DNA from: Bacillus pumilus
GTDB taxonomy: Bacteria > Bacillota > Bacilli > Bacillales > Bacillaceae
Assembly: GCF_038738535.1 (NCBI RefSeq)
Contig: NZ_CP046128.1
Span: 1,674,001 to 1,738,000, forward strand
Reading direction: 5' to 3'
DNA length: 64,000 nt
Shown one piece after another: positions 59,935 to 64,000 of the stretch. Each line of letters opens with the position of its first letter. Positions within the stretch are counted from its first letter, which is position 1. A program made the position numbers and the translations under genes. A model generated the notes under the pieces. It saw only the letters and a list, made by a program, of their open reading frames with translations, did no database searches and had not been told where the DNA came from.

Positions 59935-61971
59935 TTATAGTTGTGAAAATTGATCAACTAGTTTTTGCACCGATGCTAATTCCTTTGCTTCAACCAGTTG
60001 TTTTCTCCGTTTTTCATCACTTAACAGCATGGTCAGCTGTTTGAGTGCTTTCAAGTGGGTCATACTGTCAATGGCTGCTAGCACAATGATGAGACGAACC
60101 TGTTTTTTTTCATCCTTAGAGAAAAAAATGGGCCGTTCGAATGACATGAGTGACATGCTTAATTTGTTCACGCCGTCCTCTGGTCTGGCATGCGGAATGG
60201 CTACTTGTGGTGCAATCACAATATAAGGTCCATTTTGATGCACAGACTGAATCATGGCCTCCACATAACCTCTCTGAATGGCATTTTGATCGAGTAAAGG
60301 CTGCGCTGCTTTTGTGATGGCCTCTTGCCAAGTATCTGCTGTTTGCTGGAGATGAATGGTTTTTTCTGTTAATAAATCGTTTAACACTGGTTTCCACCCT
60401 TTCTGATGGGATACATATGCGGGATGAAGTAGCTCTTTAAGATCACGAAGCAGTGCTTTTTCATTTTGTACGATGGTATGCTGCTGAATGATGTTGAATA
60501 AAGCGTCCACATTTTTCTCATCAAGCCTGATTTCTGCACCTTCTCCATATTGAAGCAAGGTTTTTTTCTCATAGGCAGTGAGGATGGGATGAACGAGGTG
60601 AACGGGTTTTCCTTTAAACGAAATAGGTGTTGTTGACACAACAAAGTCAACATCAATGGATGACATTTCTTCATATGAACGCTTTGATAATAGTTCACGT
60701 ACTTCGATATAACCGATTAATTCGATAAGCTGTGTTTTCAGCATGTGACTTGTGCCAATTCCTTCGCCGCAGACAATGTATACAGAACGCCGCACAATTG
60801 GTGAAATCCCTTCTCTTCTCATCCAACCACCAAAATGCATCGCCACATATGCAATTTCATGGTCGCTGATCTTTGAGCAAGTCGCCTTTTCTAAATGGCA
60901 TACGACCTTTTGAGTGATGTCAAACACCTCTGGCTGTGCTTTTTTAATAGATTCTGTTAATTCATTGTTGATATCAATGTGATAGATGAGTCTGTAATAG
61001 GCCGGGATGAGATGCATGGTCAAGTTTTGCTCCAAGGCTTCGTACTCTTGAAAGGAAATACAAGCATACCGCTGAAAGTCAAAAATCATTTGTCTGGCAA
61101 TGGTGCGAATGAGATGCTCTTCTGGTTTTTTACTTGATGGAAGCTTTTGTTTCTTGGCGCTGAGCCATAGAGTGCTAAGAAAATAGATTTCATCATCATG
61201 AACTTGAAGACCTGTTTCCCTTTGAATTTGTGCCATGAAACGAATAGCCGCCAAGCATTCATCTGTTTCCTGCAATGTACGCTTTTCTTCGTTTGAAAGG
61301 TGTACAGCACGTCCTAGCTTCATCCGCTTGAAGTAGAAAAAGAGATCCAAAGACAGCTGATCCAGCATGTCATCTGCAAACTCGAGCTTAAGCTCTTGTT
61401 CTGACTTCTCGAGGAGATGCTTTAACCGCTTATATGAAATGGGCCCCTTTAACCAAAAAGATGGAAACGCTTTTTCGTTTTTTATCATTGTGCGAATGGA
61501 ATGAATATAAGGTTTCAGCGCCAATCGAATCGCTCTTTCTTCTCCTGAAATCAAATAGCCGCAGGCTGTCTGATAGTGAAGCGTGAGCTGCTGCTTTGAA
61601 AGTGCTTCTTTTAGCTGTTTCATATCTTCAAGCAATGTATTCCGGCTCACTTTGATCATCTTCATAAAATCATCAATTCTTAGGCGTTTCTCACTGCATG
61701 CAATGGATAAGAGCAGGATGGCTCTTCTTTCCTTTACGCATGGTTCATAATCATGGCCAACGAGAATGGTGTTCGCTTTTTGAATAATGACTTCTTTTTC
61801 ATGTGGGTGTAAGTAGTAGCCAAGTTGATCTTTTCGCTGAATACCACTCAGCTGCTGAGTTTCCAGCCAGCTATTCATGCGTTTGATTTCAGAGTAGACG
61901 GTTCGAGTAGAGACATTCAGTCGATTCTGTAAATCTTCAATTGATAAATAAGATGTCGTGTGAATCAGCAT
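59935..61971 (-). CDS. BglG-type PRD transcriptional activator with EIIB-like and EIIA domains
   Basis: A 678-residue regulator: N-terminal helix-turn-helix (TSYLSIEDLQNRLNVSTRTV), a second HTH (LRIDDFMKMIKVSRNTLLED), two PRD domains (about 180-390, with YVAMHFGGWMRR in the second), an EIIB-Gat-like domain (VYIVCGEGIGTSHMLKTQLI) and a C-terminal EIIA-Fru/Mtl domain (APQVAIPHARPEDGVNKLSM with the phospho-histidine). Phosphorylation on these domains tunes activity. It is first in the cluster; with no separate IIA gene, its EIIA may also feed the transporter. It matches MtlR/LicR architecture. Confidence 0.92.
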   Translation of the reverse strand: MLIHTTSYLSIEDLQNRLNVSTRTVYSEIKRMNSWLETQQLSGIQRKDQLGYYLHPHEKEVIIQKANTILVGHDYEPCVKERRAILLLSIACSEKRLRIDDFMKMIKVSRNTLLEDMKQLKEALSKQQLTLHYQTACGYLISGEERAIRLALKPYIHSIRTMIKNEKAFPSFWLKGPISYKRLKHLLEKSEQELKLEFADDMLDQLSLDLFFYFKRMKLGRAVHLSNEEKRTLQETDECLAAIRFMAQIQRETGLQVHDDEIYFLSTLWLSAKKQKLPSSKKPEEHLIRTIARQMIFDFQRYACISFQEYEALEQNLTMHLIPAYYRLIYHIDINNELTESIKKAQPEVFDITQKVVCHLEKATCSKISDHEIAYVAMHFGGWMRREGISPIVRRSVYIVCGEGIGTSHMLKTQLIELIGYIEVRELLSKRSYEEMSSIDVDFVVSTTPISFKGKPVHLVHPILTAYEKKTLLQYGEGAEIRLDEKNVDALFNIIQQHTIVQNEKALLRDLKELLHPAYVSHQKGWKPVLNDLLTEKTIHLQQTADTWQEAITKAAQPLLDQNAIQRGYVEAMIQSVHQNGPYIVIAPQVAIPHARPEDGVNKLSMSLMSFERPIFFSKDEKKQVRLIIVLAAIDSMTHLKALKQLTMLLSDEKRRKQLVEAKELASVQKLVDQFSQL

Positions 61972-62453
61972 TGATAGTAAAGTCGTGCCCCTTTTGGTTA
62001 AATACAGTTGGAATTCCTCCCTTCTTTCCTTTGGTTATAAGTTTAATCAACTCACATGCATCAAAGAAGCCCAAATGTCTTCAGCAAATGCAGTGCAGCT
62101 TTTGGGTGCTCTTTTGCCATAAGAAAAAGCACACCCGCATGAGTGTGCTTTCAGACTTGTACACAAAGAGTCCTTTGTCTTCTTTTACGTGATAGAAAAC
62201 CTTTGTAATGAGGCCATGAATGTCCTGAAAAATCTTTTTGAATGCCTTTTTTGATCCTTCACAATGCTTTTGGCATTCTTGATTCACACATATGTACTGC
62301 ATCAGTGTCCGCAGGTTCTTTCTTCTGGACAAAATATTCACGTTCGTTTTGCTTGCCTCTATCATACGATGATCCACTTAGGAAAAAGGTCCCCTTTTTC
62401 TCGGCCGATACAAATAAGAAAAAGTGCCCATAAACATGGACACTTTTTTTATA
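61972..62453. other. Intergenic region between the toxin-like operon and the PTS cluster
   Basis: Two hairpins: AAAGCACAC...GTGTGCTTT (62123-62150) reads as a minus-strand terminator, and AAAAAGTG...CACTTTTT (62429-62452) ends the toxin-like operon. A minus-strand frame between them (62081-62377) is open but crosses the first hairpin, so I do not call it a gene. Confidence 0.5.
62429..62452 (-). terminator. Terminator at the end of the subtilase/toxin-like operon
   Basis: AAAAAGTGCCCAT and ATGGACACTTTTT arms with an AAAC loop, immediately after the SMI1-like fragment. Confidence 0.85.
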
Positions 62454-62570
62454 TTATTCCCAAAACGCATCGCCTTCGTAATAAATATATTCCTCAACAA
62501 AAGTTTTAAAGTCTACATAAACGTCTTCAAACAGATAAAGCTGTCCTGTTGTTTTATTGTAACGTATCAC
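62454..62570 (-). pseudogene. C-terminal fragment of an SMI1/KNR4-like immunity protein
   Basis: The minus strand, after an in-frame TAG, reads VIRYNKTTGQLYLFEDVYVD FKTFVEEYIYYEGDAFWE and then stops. The ending (tyrosine- and glutamate-rich helix after a G-x-L/V-Y strand) resembles SMI1/KNR4-type immunity proteins of Bacillus polymorphic toxins. No start or N-terminal half is present. It lies 9 bp from the end of the 91-residue putative immunity gene. Confidence 0.6.
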
Positions 62571-62579
62571 ACAAAAACA

Positions 62580-62855
62580 CTATGCTTTAATAATACCGTT
62601 TTCTTTTAGAAACCGTTCGAACAATTCATCCCCTTTATCCTCAATATATTCATCATCAATATTATACTCTCCAACCAACAAACCAAAATCATCATATTTT
62701 TCATATTTTTGTTTAAGTTTTATACCATAGCTTTCTTGATCAAAAAACAATAACCATTTCCCTGAATCTAAACTTTTAAAAAACACACCTTCATAATCTA
62801 AATCATTTTCATAATAGCCTACATGCAAATGCATTGTATCGTCTAAGTTAAGCAA
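62580..62855 (-). CDS. Small acidic protein, putative immunity protein for the adjacent toxin-like protein
   Basis: A 91-residue cytoplasmic protein rich in Asp/Glu (MLNLDDTMHLHVGYYENDLD, ...KWLLFFDQESYGIKLKQ..., VGEYNIDDEYIEDKGDELFE). The TTG start has AAAGGAGAG 7 nt upstream. It starts 14 bp after a secreted, basic toxin-like protein gene; gene order and charge complementarity are the basis for proposing immunity. I recognise no family. Confidence 0.6.
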   Translation of the reverse strand: MLNLDDTMHLHVGYYENDLDYEGVFFKSLDSGKWLLFFDQESYGIKLKQKYEKYDDFGLLVGEYNIDDEYIEDKGDELFERFLKENGIIKA

Positions 62856-62869
62856 CGTTGATCTCTCCT

Positions 62870-63451
62870 TTAGAAAATAACATGATGATCTTTTAGATTA
62901 GGTGGAACATGATAATGCAGAACAGCAGGTCTTCCATGTTTTATAGGTGCATAATCTAGTCTGAATAGTGGTTTTTTGGTTTTTTTGCTACGTACCTGTA
63001 TAATGCGCCCTCCTGATCCAGGGCCATCAATAATATAATTTTGAGGCGCCTTTAATGCTTTCTGCACATATGGTCTAGCTACTTTCCATCCTTTTTGCAT
63101 TCCCTTTTTTCCAACTTGAGAAATTAATAATCTTAAAGCAGCAGCCACCACCGGTATCCACTGACCAGTTACACTGTCTTCTTTCAATTCAGCATTCTGA
63201 CTCTGTAACGCTAAAGTTTCTTCTAATTCAATAAATACTGGATCATTCAAAAGAAAGTCAAATTCTTTATTAAAGTTTGATACATCTACATTTGAAACAT
63301 CTATACCGGTATCCTCGTATACTTGTTCAATCAATTGATCACTAACCACAAGTTCACTATCCTGTGAAGTTACGCTCTCAGCATATACTGGAGTCACCGC
63401 CGAAAAACATAGAATAAAAGACAGTACTACTAGAATAAGCTTATTCTTCAT
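62870..63451 (-). CDS. Secreted toxin-like protein, SAR2788-family-like
   Basis: A 193-residue protein with a signal peptide (MKNKLILVVLSFILCFSAVT, then PVYAES), an acidic helical middle (about 30-100: VSDQLIEQVYEDTGIDVSNV...FIELEETLAL) that may act as a pro-region, a hydrophobic/basic stretch (WIPVVAAALRLLISQVGKKG) and a basic C-terminal domain (GGRIIQVRSKKTKKPLFRLD, then RPAVLHYHVPPNLKDHHVIF). The C-terminal pattern resembles Gram-positive secreted toxins annotated as SAR2788 family. AGTAGGG precedes the ATG. It sits 15 bp after a subtilase gene, which might process it. Toxicity is inferred only. Confidence 0.6.
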   Translation of the reverse strand: MKNKLILVVLSFILCFSAVTPVYAESVTSQDSELVVSDQLIEQVYEDTGIDVSNVDVSNFNKEFDFLLNDPVFIELEETLALQSQNAELKEDSVTGQWIPVVAAALRLLISQVGKKGMQKGWKVARPYVQKALKAPQNYIIDGPGSGGRIIQVRSKKTKKPLFRLDYAPIKHGRPAVLHYHVPPNLKDHHVIF

Positions 63452-63466
63452 ATAAACCCTACTTTC

Positions 63467-64000
63467 TCAAAAAAATTTATCTGTATTCATAACTGAATAC
63501 CCGTTTATTTTATCTAAATTTTTGATTTTTTTCCATATTTTTTTCGAGATTGTGTGTTTATTATAAGAAGAATATTCTTCAAAAAAGAGAGCAGCAAGAC
63601 CTGCCATGTAGGCAGCTGCCATTGAAGTACCACTACTATATAAAAAAGAACCATCTTTTGAATAACTTTTTATATACTGCCCCGGAAGTAACACATTTAA
63701 TCCTTTACCTACAGTTGTCCCTTTCCATATATCACCGTTCATATTTAAAGCTCCTACAGCAATAACATCTTCAAATTTAGCAGGGTAGAGTATCTCGCTC
63801 TTTTCTTGTAACCCATAGTTCCCAACCGATGAAATTACAACAATATTATTTTTTAAAGCTCTATTTATTACAGATTCCAGTTTTCTGGAATATTTTAAAG
63901 TGCCAAATGACATTAAAATAATGTCAACCTTTTCTTCAATACTATAATTCACTGCTTCTATTACATTATTAATATCACCATTTAAATTGTTATCCAAGGC
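63467..64000 (-). CDS. Subtilisin-like serine protease (S8), 5' end beyond the window
   Basis: Only the C-terminal 177 or so residues are visible. The frame is open to the right edge, and the first visible residues (ALDNNLNGDINNVIEAVNYS) are the mid-domain helix of subtilases, so the start, Asp and His motifs lie outside. Visible: ILMSFGTL (oxyanion region precursor), VVISSVGNYG with the oxyanion Asn, YPAKFEDVIAVGALN and the nucleophile SSGTSMAAAYMAGLAALF. No C-terminal sorting domain follows. Same operon as the toxin-like and putative immunity genes. Confidence 0.88.
   Translation of the reverse strand, partial: ALDNNLNGDINNVIEAVNYSIEEKVDIILMSFGTLKYSRKLESVINRALKNNIVVISSVGNYGLQEKSEILYPAKFEDVIAVGALNMNGDIWKGTTVGKGLNVLLPGQYIKSYSKDGSFLYSSGTSMAAAYMAGLAALFFEEYSSYNKHTISKKIWKKIKNLDKINGYSVMNTDKFF

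Noticed and set aside
62081..62377. Minus-strand 98-residue open frame after the toxin-like operon
   Set aside because: It runs through a terminator-like hairpin, has a poor ribosome site, and I recognise no family in it.

Overview
The window comes from a Bacillus chromosome, most likely the Bacillus pumilus group (B. pumilus, safensis or altitudinis). I infer this from close B. subtilis-type synteny around lexA-yneA-yneB-ynzC-tkt-sirA-yneF-ccdA-ccdC-yneK-cotM-sspP/sspO-citB-yneN-sspN-tlp-yneP-yneQ-yneR-plsY-yneT-parE-parC, combined with a secreted glutamyl endopeptidase and a sugar-utilisation block that differ from B. subtilis. No rRNA, tRNA, CRISPR array, insertion sequence or prophage was seen.

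Layout. 1-8 kb: a TetR repressor with its palindromic operator and a fused P450/reductase (bscR-cypB), then a V8-like glutamyl endopeptidase, a NucB-type nuclease, an RsbR-type stressosome protein, an IseA-like cell-wall hydrolase inhibitor with WalR boxes, and a sigma-K-type gene for a probable spore coat protein. 8-28 kb: the conserved core, with the SOS genes (lexA, yneA-yneB-ynzC), transketolase, the Spo0A-linked replication inhibitor sirA, cytochrome c biogenesis genes, several very short spore-protein genes (sspP, sspO, sspN, tlp), aconitase, plsY and topoisomerase IV.

28-44 kb is an accessory region with many gene remnants: maltose acetyltransferase, GNAT, a DGQHR/DndB-like protein, a second arsC, a Ktr/TrkH-type transporter, a pentapeptide-repeat protein and a headless MerR regulator. 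Intact cassettes sit between them: arsR-arsB-arsC; a YheO-like regulator, RidA and threonine synthase-like enzyme with a repeated promoter; a TetX-like monooxygenase with a TetR gene and double operator; and two esterases.

44-62 kb is for sensing and carbohydrate use: a two-component system, xylanolytic xynC/xynD, a methylmalonate-semialdehyde dehydrogenase, the msmR-msmE-amyD-amyC-melA alpha-galactoside operon with a CRE, and a PTS cluster (BglG-type regulator with its own EIIA, IIB, UlaA-type IIC, AlsE-type epimerase).

62.4-64 kb, running off the right edge, is a compact operon of a subtilase, a secreted toxin-like protein resembling the SAR2788 family, a small acidic putative immunity protein and an SMI1/KNR4-like remnant. 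This is the best candidate for a little-described system here.
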